Of a stretch of DNA of 64,000 bases, positions 48,601-59,633 are shown piece by piece (the stretch's first letter is position 1; every line of letters starts with the position of its first letter). The stretch covers positions 32,435,965-32,499,964 of the forward strand of contig CM026557.1 of assembly GCA_015143295.1 (NCBI GenBank), given 5' to 3'. The stretch comes from Tetracentron sinense. Its lineage: Eukaryota; Streptophyta; Magnoliopsida; Trochodendrales; Trochodendraceae. A program made the position numbers and the translations under genes. The notes under the pieces are model-generated. The model did not search any database and was not told where the DNA came from. It was given only the letters and a program-made list of their open reading frames with translations.

Positions 48601-51600
48601 TTGTTGATGGAAGGAAACTTGAATTTTAAATACATCAATGGCTCCATTTGTGTCCAGAGTTAGATGTGGACTATGCCGATTGGAGTGCCAATGGAAATGT
48701 TTCTGATTTGTATCGAATCATGCTTCCATTCTTTTGGTTCTTCATCTCACAGCATGCTCAACAGGAGGGCTAAGTTTGATGCATGTTTCAAGGTCTAGGT
48801 TGAAATGGGGCCAGCTAGCTGAGGCTTGCAGTTCGAACATAGACCATTACTCATCTTTTCTCCCTGATGAAGAAGGCTAATTATAAATTTATAATCTGCA
48901 ACTGATGGCCATAAATCCATTATTTCCTTTACTCCCGTTCTAGTTCACTTCTCATATTTTGCCTCATATCCATTTTGAGCCAGTAATCAAACTACGGTGG
49001 TTAGAATCAATTCAGCTTCTTCATATAATTTGCTAGCTTAGTGCCTGCATCTTCATCAACCATTTCTTCTTTTCTAAGATGTTTCCTTCACGTGATTTCC
49101 CATGTTCCTTACTTAGAAGAATTCTTCCCTTCTCAGTAATGTTGACATTTCCTCTGCTGTTCCCTTAATTTTTCTTAATGAAATTAAAGCAGTTTACCTA
49201 TTCATTACTACAAATTATTTGTACTCCTTATCCCTTCTTCAAGGACATGATACTTCCTCAAGTGTTCCCCTTAAACTTTTCTAAGTGAAAGTTAGAACCA
49301 AGGTTCTAAATGTTGATATCGCGGGATATGTCACACTTTGAAAATTAAAGCAGTTTACCTATTCATTACTACAAATTATTTGTACTCCTTATCCCTTCTT
49401 CAAGGACATGATACTTCCTCAAGTGTTCCCCTTAAACTTTTCTAAGTGAAAGTTAGAACCAAGGTTCTAAATGTCGATATCGCGGGATATGTCATACTTT
49501 GAAAAAAGATATATCATGGGATATATTCTTTTGCGGGGAATATATCGCACGTCGAGGAACACATGGGAAAAAATATGGAATTTTTCAATGAAAAAATGTA
49601 AAAATAGATGTTAATGTACATTTTAGAATTAAAAAAAAATAATGTACGTAAGAGATGCAATGAGAATGGAGGCAAATATGTGCACTAACAACAATGTCTG
49701 ATTAACTTATATTGATATGACTTACATAAAATGTTTCATTCATCCCTCAATCAATCATAACCATAAGAATACGCAATTAGAGTTCTATACATAATACATC
49801 CATAATCCAACCCACCCCAAGAACTACAATTAGTGCTACATGGAGTTAAGCCAAAAAATTGAAAATTTTGAGTTTCCCCAATTTAACCCCCCTTAAAGTA
49901 AGAAATTAGAATTTTGAACTTAGAAATCCAATGTAGATGCATCAAAATTGATGTATTTGCACTAGAATTGGACTCATGACACATTAATTATGCAAAATCT
50001 CATTCTAATTTGAAGAAAATTCTTATCTTCTAAAACATTTCGCCAGAAGTAGCGCAAATGGGGTGAACTTTGACTTCAAATGACAAATGTAGGTAACTGT
50101 AGGTACCAAAAATGGTGATTTCTCAAGAAACTAAAAAATATTCCTTAAATGCCTTCAAAATATTCCAAATCTCTTCTTTTTGGTCGATATTTCCCCCTTT
50201 TATAGACGCATGGGCGAAATATCCCTAATTTATTAAAGATATCGGAAATATCATGCAATATATCAAAAATATCAGGGATATATTAGAAATATTAAGGATA
50301 TTTTATAAAAAATACTACGTTTGAGGGATATTGCTACACGGAAAGATATTTGGGATATATTGGAAATATCGGGGGTGTTTCAAACAATGGTTAAAACACT
50401 TTTATGTTGTGCTGGATACTGCCTTAGAATAATTAGATTTACTTGTGTTTTAGAATTCCAACTTCTTGCAAATATTTCAATGTGTAATCATGAAAATTAG
50501 ATGTATGGGTGATGCACGGCATCACCCAATCAGTCCTCTAGGGCCATTTTAGTCTTTTCTCTTTTTCTTCTTTTAGGTGGAGAGGAATTGGTGTGATTTA
50601 CACTAAGGGTGCGTTTGGATTTATGGAATGGGTGGATGGAATTATCAATCCATCCCCGAATTCCGATTTTTTCATTTGGGGTGCAATAAAAAAAGGGAAA
50701 GTTTTGAAATTTTCAATTCGACATGGAATTGAAGTAGTGATATCATAGGCTTCATGAGCAGAATTTAAATCCTTATTAAGGGGTGTTATTTGACAATTAC
50801 ACTGCTGCAGAATTGGGAAAAAGATGAGAACTTGATGATAATCTCTCTCAACGCTTTGACTCTCCTCCTACTTGTCATTGGCGTTGTCATTTCCATTGGA
50901 TGTCAACTAAAGGTGGTAATTAGGGGTGTCAACGGATGACACAGGGCAGACTGGATAATTAATTGGGTCGTGACACGTCTGCTTATTGTCTAAGAACAAA
51001 AAAATGGGTTGTTTTGGTGTTTTTAATAATCGGATCGTGTCTTGGCTGGGCCAGCCCGATCAGAAGCCTATTCAAATGGGCCTCGGTCCCTAAAGAATTA
51101 GGCCCAAGCCTGGCCCAAACCCGCTCAAATAAATAATTAGGACGGGACGGGCCAGCTTGACCCATTGACACTTGTAGTAGTATTTGGTCAAGTTGGGTTC
51201 GGGTCGGCTTAGTTTCGAGTTGGGTAAATATACCCACACCCAAAACCCAACCTTGTTTATAAATGGATTAGATAAGGTAAATCAAAACCCAACTCAGTAA
51301 GAGAACCCTCAAAATGAACCCGTGCCTAAACCGTGTAAGATAAATGAATAACAATTAAATATATAAATTAATTATAATAAAATTTATATCTAATATTTAA
51401 TAAATATATTATGCAGATTTCTATTTATTTTGTTATTATACTTTGAGTTATTATAACCTTACATTTAATATTTAATAAATATATTTCGTACACCGGAACA
51501 CGAGGCGGATCAAGAAATAAGAGAGATGGACACAAAACTGAATCCAAGACTTTTCATCAAAAACATGTGTGGGAATGCTATTGATAATGAAGGATGCAAT

Positions 51601-54600
51601 AAGAATAGCTTCAATCCAAAAAGATTTTGGAACATGCATGCCAAACAATAGCGCATAAACGACTTCAAGCAAGTGGCCATTCTTCATCGCTGCCACCCCC
51701 ATTTTGCTTTGGGTTTAGGTACACATGGTTTGCCACTCAATACCATGTTCCTGGATTATTTTTGGAGATGATGAGAGAGACATATTCGCCCCATAATTTA
51801 ACCGTAAAATTTTAACTAAAGCATGGTATTGAGTTTGGACCAACTTGTGGAAGATATCTTTGGACTTCATCAAATACAACGGAATCATCCAAGTTCAATC
51901 ATCCACAAATGAAACAAAATATCGAAAACCAAATAGAGAAGTAACAGGGAATGGTCCTTACACATTAGGATGAACATTGCAAATGGAATATCATTTCTTC
52001 TATTACACAATGAATAAGAGTTTCTACAATGTTGGAGAATTGACAAACCTCACATCGAAACATAAAAGGATAAAAAAGAGCTACTTTTTGAGAGACAAAA
52101 TTCGTAATAGAGATTTGGTAGGTAGCCTAGACGAGAGTGCCACAAACTTAGGGGTCATATCTACATTAGAACTGGATGCCTGGAGAGATGTCTTCTCATC
52201 ATCAAGGATGTAGATCACCCTCTGCTCATGATCACGTCCACTTGTCCTCCCTATCGCCAAGTCCTAAGAAACATAAGAAAAGATGGTTACACTGTAATGG
52301 GGACGCTTGGTGAGGCTACTAATAGAGAGAAGATTAGTGGACATATTGGGAACATTCAACGTAGAAACCAAAGAATAAGAAGGGATATGAGAGGACATAC
52401 CAGTCATGTTGGTGCCTGTCTAGTGTCGTCGTTGTCTAAATGAACTAATGGCATCTGTTAGCTCAAAGAAATTTCTTTTTTGGGAATAATAATTTGTAAG
52501 TGCTTTCCATAGCTTCTTTGCTGTATCAACATACACGAAGGTCTTACTAATAGATGGTTGCATAGAATACAAACAAGACATAACAGCTAGGTTTTTAGAC
52601 TCCCATTCACCATAGGATGGTTAGATACGTTTGGTACACGGTCAGTAGAATTGACATAACCCAATTTTTTTCTTACTGCTCAAGAATATTTTGCTAGCCA
52701 GATGGTTGCTGCCATTAAACTTGACAGTAGAATCATGAGCAGTACCACTGCTACCATGTGACAAACTGCCCTTTTTCCATAACTGCAAACAACAAATTCC
52801 AACTCCAAAAAAACTTTTTACAAGCTGCAGTACTGCTGCCACCTCCACAACATTTGGAAACAAGTGATACACCGTCACACAACACAATGAACGATCACTT
52901 TAAAAAAAAAAATCATAACTGCATCAAAATTTAGCGAAACTCAATGAAACTACTTTGGCAAGGAGAATAATCCAAACAAGCCCTATTTTATGGGGCAACA
53001 ATTCCATAATCAACAGAAATCACCAAAACTCAAATTCAGAATGATTTTTCAAGAAACCACCATTTTCAACAAAAACATATCAAACAAACTCCTACTGGAG
53101 TGAAACCAATTTTGAATGAAAGGTATCAACAAGGGCTTTCGAAAAATGTGTTAAAAAAAAAGAAAAAGAGAACACATCTATATCGTCACTTTCTGATGTC
53201 AGCACTTTGGTTCTGATGCCTTCCCTAAAATTGAGCTTCAAGGTGATGCCTTCAAATTCCTCGCTTGTTTGTCTTTGCCTTGTTCTGATACTAAGTTGAT
53301 TTTAGGGTTTGGACAGGAGAGAGTCGGGTGAGAGAGGGAGAGAGAGAAGACGAAATAGGGTTGATTATTAGTCTCAGCAACCCCCTTCAGTGATATATAT
53401 ATATATTTAAGCCAAATTTTAAGAGTAGCCTTACAAAGGAAAGAAAAGAAATAACACAATTGCGACACTGGATTGCCGTAACAGTGACATTCACCAGACA
53501 ATGGTGACAGTCACTAGACAACAACGACACTGGATAGGCACCAACATTTTTAAACCATGGCCTTGATTGGGCTTCGAAGTAGGGATGGAAATGGGGCGGG
53601 TTTGGGCCCGGGCGCCCCCAACCCTACCCCGCCCCTTATAGGAAAACTCCTACCTTGTTCCCGTCCCAAACCCGGCTTGGGGCAGGGTGGCATCCCTATT
53701 TATCAAAACCCTTCTTAGCCCCGTCCCACCCCATCTTGTGCACTAGTCGGGGCGGGTTGGTTCAATTTTTCATCTTATACGTAAGATATTAAAGTGATAT
53801 TAGAATTAGTTTAAGGGTAAAATAGGCATTTAAATTATAAACGGGGCAGGATGGGGCGACTTAAATCCATCTCTGACCCGAACTCGGGTTGGGTTTACCT
53901 ATCATTTCCCATCCCCACCCCTACCCCATTTATGAACCTCCCAAACCCGTCCCAATAGGGGTGGGTCTGGGCAGGTTACCCGATTAACCTGGCCTGTTGT
54001 CATCCCTACTTGGAAGTAAAAGATTGTTATGTATGATAAAAATCCATTGGACACTTGGTTTCTTGATTTAACTAGACAGTCTAATAATCTCTTGGAAAAA
54101 TAGCATTGATCATATATATGAACTCACAGTTTTATGTCTAGTGGAGAATTTGGTGCTGTACATATAAAAATCTCTCTGATTGTCCGTGTATTTGCAGCCA
54201 AGGAAAAAATAGGTTTCCATAGGCCTTTGTTCATTAATACATTCAGTAAATTTTTCAGGAGTGTCATGTTTTAAGCCTTCTAATGAACTACTTCCCTTTG
54301 TTGAGAACATATAAGCAACAACTACAGTTGGAGATCTCATTTTAGCTAGAATATTTATGCTGAACATGCGTATGATATGTAGTGATCTTTGTGGATATTG
54401 GGTTACTTAGGAGTAACAAGTATTTGTTTTGGTTGTATCTTTCGTCAATAGCTTTGTTCTTTTAACTTTGTGTTTTAACTAGTCATTTATTGGGTAAGCA
54501 TATGCGATGATCACATTGTAACATTTTATCCCAGTTTTCTTCTGACGAACAAGAAGGTTTGACTCCAATCTATTGCAGTGAGCTTCTTACTGGTATTGTC

Positions 54601-55980
54601 CCATACACTGATCTACGTGCAGAAGCCCAGGTATGGCCTGTCTTGAGTGTTACTTGTGATTTGTTATTTGGTATGATGATAAGATACACAACTTATGTGA
54701 TGTATTATACACATGGATTCATTCACTCACACCCGTCAGTGGTGTAAAATTGAATAACTAAATATTTTAATTACATAAAAAGATGTCATTTGGACAAATC
54801 ATTCCCATTTACATAAAGCAACATCAAATTATCTGGATCCAAATCAAAGCAGACAGATTTTACTGCATTATGTTGGAAGCATCAGTAAATCCAAGAAGCT
54901 TTACATTCTTTTCTGGTTTGAACTTGACAGTGTCCCTCAGATGAAATAGGAACTACTTGAGGTCCATAGCTATAACCTTTAATCCTTTGCTCTGGGGGTA
55001 GAATTTTATTAGGATCTTCTACTCTTCTGTATTCAAATTCTACCTTGACTTCATGGATAGCAAATTTATCAACTGGAGGTGCTTTATCGGAATATTTTTT
55101 CAGAGGGAGGAAATCTATAGTATACATAGAGAAATCATATTACTGAGAAGACTTCTGCAATCAATAGTATAACATAATATCTAAAGCGCATCATCATCAT
55201 CATCATCATCAGATGAGAAAACTTGCAGCTTACATATGGTGATATACATCTGTGTGTTTGTGGGGGCAAGGTAACATATGCTTAAGCAAAGACCTTTATG
55301 GTTGACTTGAAGGAGTTCCACAATGCTTGCATCATCATCATCTCTGAACTCACTAATGTAGGTTAGAGGCTACATAAAAAGTTTCTCCCTTGAATATTGG
55401 TTGTCTCTTGCTGGTCAATGAAATGGTGAACTCTTTGATGAAGAAGATATATAAACAGTAGCCTTGCACTTAGATTTTCTAGAGTGGTCCCTCCACTATT
55501 TCCTAATTACAATTACCTCCTTGGGATCCTTAAAACTGAATTGGAGGGTTTGAATTTGGTTTCATGGGTTGCACTGAGTCCACACTTGCTTCATTAGATT
55601 TTCCTTACATTTAAATTAGAAATTGGAAGTCTTGTTAGCTTTACTACCACCCAGTTAAAGCTATTGGAATAGGAATATAGCTTTTGCCTTGTCAGCTGTC
55701 CTTTATGAGCCTTGGATTTAACTGAATGATTATGCCATTTATTGCATTTTATCCATAGAGTGGAAAAGTTCACGGAGGAAGACAAAATGAATAAAAATTC
55801 TTACAAAGTCAAATGCATAGTTTTTGACATCAGCTGGTTTTATTTGTTGAGCTTAATATTAGCAGTGTTACCTAGGCATGTGGTACGGGTGCCAAGTGTT
55901 CAGGTGTCTAGGGGTGTTAGACACGGCAAACTCTGAAAATCTCAATACGGCAGCACAAACATATAAAATTTTAAAATGTT

Positions 55981-56018
<38 letters not shown>

Positions 56019-58409
56019 CTCAAAATTCTTAAATAACAATAATAATAAAAAGAGGGGGATCACCAGTCTCCATTTTTTTTTTATAAAAAGTATATACCTA
56101 AGTTATAAAAAATACTCATATAGGGAGTAGAAATGTGCAACAAGAGAGAGAAGAGAAGAGAGACGTACATATTGATTGTTGTTGTTGCCGCTATTCTCCT
56201 AGTAAAATTTTGTCTATGTCACAATTTGACAAAAAGTTCATTGCAGTTGTATTTTTAAAATGACACGACATTCTTAAACTACCATGTGCGTAATCATAAT
56301 GTTGATGTCACCATGACATGGTATAGGCACTACCAAGGAGTGTTGTGATGTGTCCTAGTGTCAGCAAGACAAAATTTGGGAAAACTGAAGTGCCTAGGTA
56401 ACATTGAATATTAGCCCTAGTAACTGGTCTGTTGTCAGCCTCTTTGTTCCACATCATCATGCCATGTCATTTCTCCTTTTCCACCTCATTGTTACTACGG
56501 AAACCCACAACACCAAACTCTGTTTGCTTGAAAAAATCTTCATCTTCAACTTTGATAATTGCGGAGAAGTGCATGTCTGTTTCTGTGAGTGACTGATCAA
56601 ACCACTACTCCAGTCCTCCTCACTTTCATACTGGCTACGAAAAGGTCCTTTCGTCTGACTGCTTCAACATCAATCTCCACTAGATCATCACAACAACTCC
56701 TGATAGTTTCAATGTTTCTCTTGACCATCAGGCAGTTCGCATGATTCTCCGTCATCCAACAGCCATTCCATACCATCTCGTACTTTTTGCGACACAGCAC
56801 AATCCAATATTTCATTTCGTAGCTTCCTCTATAGGCCATCCCTTAGCTTCCCACACTTATCCATCTCCATTGCAAACCATCCATCGTATATAGTGCATAT
56901 GTACATATTTGATGTGTTTCTGCTTTATTAACGATATTCAGGTTGCATTGGTCTTCCAAAATTCCAAAGTTAGATATTCTGTTGATGGGGTTCAGTTCAC
57001 TGTGGCCTTCAAAAGTGACAAGTCCATATTCCTTACATTTTCAACTCTCTCACATGCATGGAAACACTCTCTTGATGGTTTGAATCTTCATCTTTGTTCC
57101 GCAAAATCAATAATGGCTTAATGAGGTACTCAATCTGTACTGCCTGCAGGCCCACACTGTGCTGGAAATGAATTATACTGAGCAGCAGCTTACAGCTTCT
57201 GTAGTATCTGAAGGATTGCGACCAGTTGTGGCTGGTCCTGAGTCAGGTGCACCAGCAAGTTTTCTGTCATTGATACAGAGATGCTGGGATGCAAATCCTC
57301 AAAATAGGCCTTCTTTTGATAATATAGTTGCTGAACTTGATCTAATTTTGGAACACAGACACAAAATAAAAGAAGAGGATAAGGTCCAGGGAGTATCATC
57401 TACTTCTGTCAGTGATCAGCTTCTGAATGACATTAATATCCTGCAAACTTATAAAGAGAGTATTAATTGGTTCATTCAAGGGGAGAAATTATCCCAGAGA
57501 GATTCTTTCGTAGCTAATTCAAGTGTGAGAATCTGGCCTGATTCTTCAATTGATTCCATTGCATATCACCCAATACTGTCTTGGGGATCCTTTGCTACTT
57601 GCGGGAGAAGGGAGACCATGGAAGATACACACTTTTTGATGCCTCAGATGTGCAACGAGAAGGATATCCATGTATTTGGGATATTTGATGGTCATCGAGG
57701 TGCACCAAGATACTACTTACACTGCTAATGTTATAGGTAAATATGACAATGCAGTATATATATGAGTCAGTTAATATGTGCAGGTGGGGCAGCTGCTGAG
57801 TTTTCGGCTCGAGCACTACCAGGATTTTTGCAAACTTTGGGTTCCACAAGCAGGTTATATGATTCTTATGTTATTGTGTATCTTTCTACTTCTTGCTTTT
57901 GCACATACTTTAACTAAGTTTATATGTTGATGCAGTCCTTCAGATGCATTATTGGAAGCATTTGTTAAGACAGATGACACATTCAGGAGTGAGTTGGCAT
58001 CCCGACGTAATGATAAGGGCCTTATTCAGAAAGATTGGCATCCTGGTTGCACTGCAGTTGCTTCATTGATCATCAAGAACAAACTTTTTGTTGCTAATGC
58101 TGGCGATTGCCGGACAATTTTATGTCGGGGTGGCTGTCCCTTTGCTCTTAGTAAGGTGAGTTGGAATATTTTTAACCAGTAATCACTTGTTTGAACAATG
58201 TATCGGCACCTCAACAATCTTGATGTTTACACATGATTCTGTAGGACAATGTTTAGTTTACTGTAAGTTGTACTGTTGTCCAACTCAATGAATCTTTGAA
58301 TTAGGATCATGTTGCAAGCTGTCTTGAGGAGAGAGAACGTGTTATTAGAGAAGGAGGAGAAGTCAAATGGCAAGTGGACACATGGAGGGTTGGTCCGGCT
58401 GCACTCCAG
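39605..58409 (+). CDS. Protein kinase/PP2C fusion protein (3' end missing)
   Basis: Ten exons read in phase: 39605-39719, 39809-39926, 40063-40229, 47726-47793, 47932-48155, 54579-54630, 57150-57699, 57784-57853, 57936-58155 and 58305-58409, giving 563 residues. It matches the plant protein kinase and PP2C-like domain family (Arabidopsis At2g40860, about 660 residues). Kinase: lysine K57 in VAAKKP, HRDVKPAN at 147-154, DFG at 167-169, APE at 208-210. A linker of about 90 residues follows, then PP2C: GRRETMED at 400-407, FDGHRG from 427, GCTAVASL from 492, GDCR at 511-514 (relatives have GDSR). The final exon(s), with the last PP2C metal ligands and about 95 residues, are not found before 64000 and may lie past a long intron. 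An in-frame ATG at 39590 could add five residues. Substrates are not known from the sequence. Introns 3 (7.5 kb) and 5 (6.4 kb) are full of transposons. Confidence 0.88.
41500..43316 (+). mobile_element. Ty1/Copia SIRE-like gag and protease-start fragment
   Basis: A long coiled gag-like frame at 42100-42585 (SLEKELEALRLEASELKAL) is followed by a zinc knuckle (CFHCGEKDHIRPCC near 42597) and by the GAG-pre-integrase/protease zone WYFDSGCSRHMIGDKS near 43032, a hallmark of SIRE/Maximus Copia elements. A 412-bp segment of the gag is present twice. No RT or 3' LTR follows. It lies in intron 3 of the kinase/PP2C gene, same strand. Fossil with several breaks. Confidence 0.75.
41541..42364 (+). repeat. 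Tandem duplication of 412 bp within the Copia gag
   Basis: The unit 41541-41952 is repeated at 41953-42364; both begin AAGATTGC.AAGAGTAG and contain GGCATCTCAACGGATGAA. Copies differ at only a few percent of sites by eye, so the duplication is much younger than the element. Confidence 0.8.
43327..43727 (+). mobile_element. Short LTR plus primer-binding site, joined to a SIRE-like LTR scrap
   Basis: TGTAATGGGCCCTATAGTCC starts a roughly 200-bp LTR-like segment with a pyrimidine-rich end (CTTCTCTTCAATTCTCC). TTGGTATTAGAGCTTC at 43526 is a Met-tRNA type primer-binding site. From about 43590 the sequence matches 3500-3632. Fossil fragments; a TRIM or small Copia LTR is possible. Confidence 0.4.
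43728..44035 (+). mobile_element. Gypsy LTR 5' fragment
   Basis: TGTAACGACCCGGAATTTTA opens a segment that matches 34117-34420 in order (CAGTCAGTTATCGGGACGAT, CACCTGTCGTACTGG, CGCGCATCAATTTGCG). It ends where the hairpin LTR copy B starts at 44036, so B probably inserted into it. Confidence 0.5.
44036..46985 (+). mobile_element. Hairpin-bearing LTR, copy B
   Basis: It begins TGTAAGCACCTAATTTTTAC. A CCCTAGG-type tract fills 44100-44310 and a TATAAGTA box lies at about 44706. Hairpins with arms close to GGAATGGCGGTAGA and TCTACCGCCATTCC occur at 44414-44444, 44514-44546, 44563-44593, 45400-45430, 45606-45641 and 45656-45688, and a perfect 20-bp palindrome at 45220-45239. AACCATGGTT-type palindromes recur at 45790-46150. 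Near the right side GCGCCTAACACCTTCC (about 46850) and GTGGCGACTCTC (about 46950) match copy C. No internal genes. Probable Tat/Ogre-like Gypsy LTR fossil. Confidence 0.6.
46985..47390. mobile_element. hAT-like MITE candidate
   Basis: The right border read on the complement is CAATGTTTTAAAACGCC; the left has TTTTTTTTAAGGCTAGCGCC. In between, GAGGCTTACGCCTCACAC and similar words repeat. The ends are only roughly inverted and no target duplication was fixed. Confidence 0.35.
49181..49502. repeat. Tandem duplication, period 161 bp
   Basis: AAATTAAAGCAGTTTACC at 49181 recurs at 49342, and the copies stay nearly identical through ATATCGCGGGATATGTCA. The second copy runs into the transposon-like sequence that starts with GGTTCTAAATG. 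Confidence 0.85.
49455..50395. mobile_element. Non-autonomous DNA element rich in GATATC/ATATCGGG words
   Basis: The left has AAGGTTCTAAATGTCGATATCG; the right, on the complement, has AACCATTGTTTGAAACACCC then CCGATATTTCC. GGATAT and AATATC words recur throughout both ends. AT-rich interior without a gene. It lies in intron 5 of the kinase/PP2C gene. Confidence 0.4.
50929..51300. mobile_element. hAT-like element with GGGTCGGGT words
   Basis: AGGGGTGTCAACGGATGAC at the left and, on the complement near 51175, ACAAGTGTCAATGGGTCAA suggest inverted ends. The interior has GGGCC/GGGTTG words typical of a common plant hAT MITE group. A minus-strand open frame here is just a by-product of this composition. 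Confidence 0.35.
51472..53546 (-). mobile_element. Ty1/Copia fragment: 5' LTR, gag and integrase piece
   Basis: On the minus strand a 250-bp LTR runs from TGTTGGTGCC (53546) to AAAATCA (53297), followed by ACTTAGTATCAGAAC as a primer-binding site. Gag pieces lie near 52740 (STVKFNGSNHLASKIFLSSK) and an integrase piece near 51660 (HLLEVVYALLFGMHVPKSFW). RT and 3' LTR are absent. Many breaks; old. It sits antisense in intron 5 of the kinase/PP2C gene. Confidence 0.65.
53580..54008. mobile_element. hAT non-autonomous element
   Basis: Ends are TAGGGATGG and CATCCCTA. The flanks CTTCGAAG (53572-53579) and CTTGGAAG (54009-54016) are an 8-bp target duplication with one change. The interior is GC-rich with GGGGCGGG and CCCCGCCCC words. 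Length 429 bp. Confidence 0.72.
54863..55108 (-). pseudogene. KU80: KU80 gene fragment, antisense in a kinase/PP2C intron
   Basis: The minus strand encodes LKKYSDKAPPVDKFAIHEVK, then VEFEYRRVEDPNKILPPEQR and IKGYSYGPQVVPISS. After a one-step change of reading frame near 54940 it continues DTVKFKPEKNVKLLGFTDAS and NIMQ. This is the middle of plant KU80 (XRCC5), the DNA-end-binding subunit used in non-homologous end joining (Arabidopsis has YSDKAPPTDKFAKHEVKVDY and YGPQVIPIS). After the last coding bases (..ATGCAG) come TAAAATC bases resembling a decayed donor, and AT-rich sequence surrounds it, so it looks like a copied genomic exon, not a processed cDNA. It covers roughly 80 residues of a protein of about 680 and cannot be functional. 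It lies between exons 6 and 7 of the kinase/PP2C gene. Confidence 0.8.
55186..55210. repeat. (CAT)n microsatellite
   Basis: About eight CAT triplets in the intron between 54631 and 57149 of the kinase/PP2C gene. Confidence 0.75.
55984..56014. repeat. (TA)n microsatellite
   Basis: About fifteen TA dinucleotides in the same intron. Elsewhere in 55130-57100 I see no recognised gene. A minus-strand frame at 56597-56839 (CCDDLVEIDVEAVRRKDLFV) is faintly like ORF1-type proteins of plant LINEs but is not assigned. Confidence 0.8.
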
Positions 58410-59633
58410 GTTTTTATCTGTATTCTTGAAGATCTTTGTGGAAAAATGCTACAAAAATCTAGCAAGGACGAAATGCATATACTGTTATTTTCTTAAGTTG
58501 GAAATGATACCAGAAAGTAGGGATTAGAATGCTCTTCTACTCCGCAGTTTCTTTCTTTTGATAGGGTTTTCTATATTTTTGCAAAATCATTTAGTCTCGA
58601 TTCACTACCAGGATGCTTTGAAAGTTCGAAAGAAAGAATTTGCTTGATCAGTAGATTCACGAAAATGACTTATTTTCTTGATACAAAAGAGAAAAGATCC
58701 TCCACTCAAGCCTATGTGAAAGCAAGAACTGTCAAAACTGTTAGAAGCCTTTAATCTCAATAATGCTATGTGATTGTAATAAATCTATGGTTCACATATT
58801 TTAACTTCATACGCAGATCCAGGATTTACGCTTTTGAATGACTATAGAGTATAGACCACTTGTAGATGTGTTAAACAGTCAATTCTTGTTTTATGCCTCT
58901 TAAGATCCCTTACCAATAGTGTTTGAAAATTCGTGCGAATTTTTATTAATTTGGCTAACACAGCCGACAAAGCATCAATTTAAGATATTAATTATCTTAC
59001 AATAATTCATCAATATGATGTCAAAATTTGTAATATTTGCGATATCATATAATTCACAAAATATTGTGATAAATTGACTTGAACTTAGTTACAAATAGAA
59101 CAAAGTTTAGACAAACTATCGACAGTTCTCCATAAGACTTCAATTTTTTGGTTTTTCTTGTGTATTTTGATTTCTTTTTCTACCTTTCACTCGATTTGAG
59201 TCTCTTGGGTGAAAATCAACCTAGAGGAGGTGCAGTTCGACTTGTCAACTCTATGCAGAATACTTCTTTTCCTCGAAAAACCTCTTGAACGGTAACATTT
59301 TAATTTTTTTTTTAATGTTTGAATTTCTAGGCTTAATCCATGTTCATTTCATGTAAAATCATAGTCATAGTTTAAAGCATCCACACATTTCTTAATGTTT
59401 CCTAGGAAACACTTCCATTTCCATGGATACCGACACGATCAATCGTTGCTTTATGTTCAAACAAGTGCCTAGGGGTTTCAGTAATTTAATGGTCCAGATT
59501 GACTTAATGTAAACTTAGTACTATAATAGTGCCATAATACCAAATAGAAATCATATTGTACCTCATCTTTGTCATTGTATAGAAGGTAAGTGAACTCAGA
59601 TCTCTTATTAATATTCAAAGAAAGACAATGGAA
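58410..59633. other. Non-coding stretch after the last visible PP2C exon
   Basis: A clear GT donor follows 58409. I searched by eye for the expected next exon (family peptide near VTRSIGDDDLKP) in this stretch and up to 64000 and did not find it. The sequence is AT-rich with no repeat that I recognise, and is most likely intron. Confidence 0.5.

Noticed and set aside
50983-51243. Minus-strand 86-codon frame
   Set aside because: It lies inside a GGGTCGGGT-rich hAT-like element; the open frame follows from composition.
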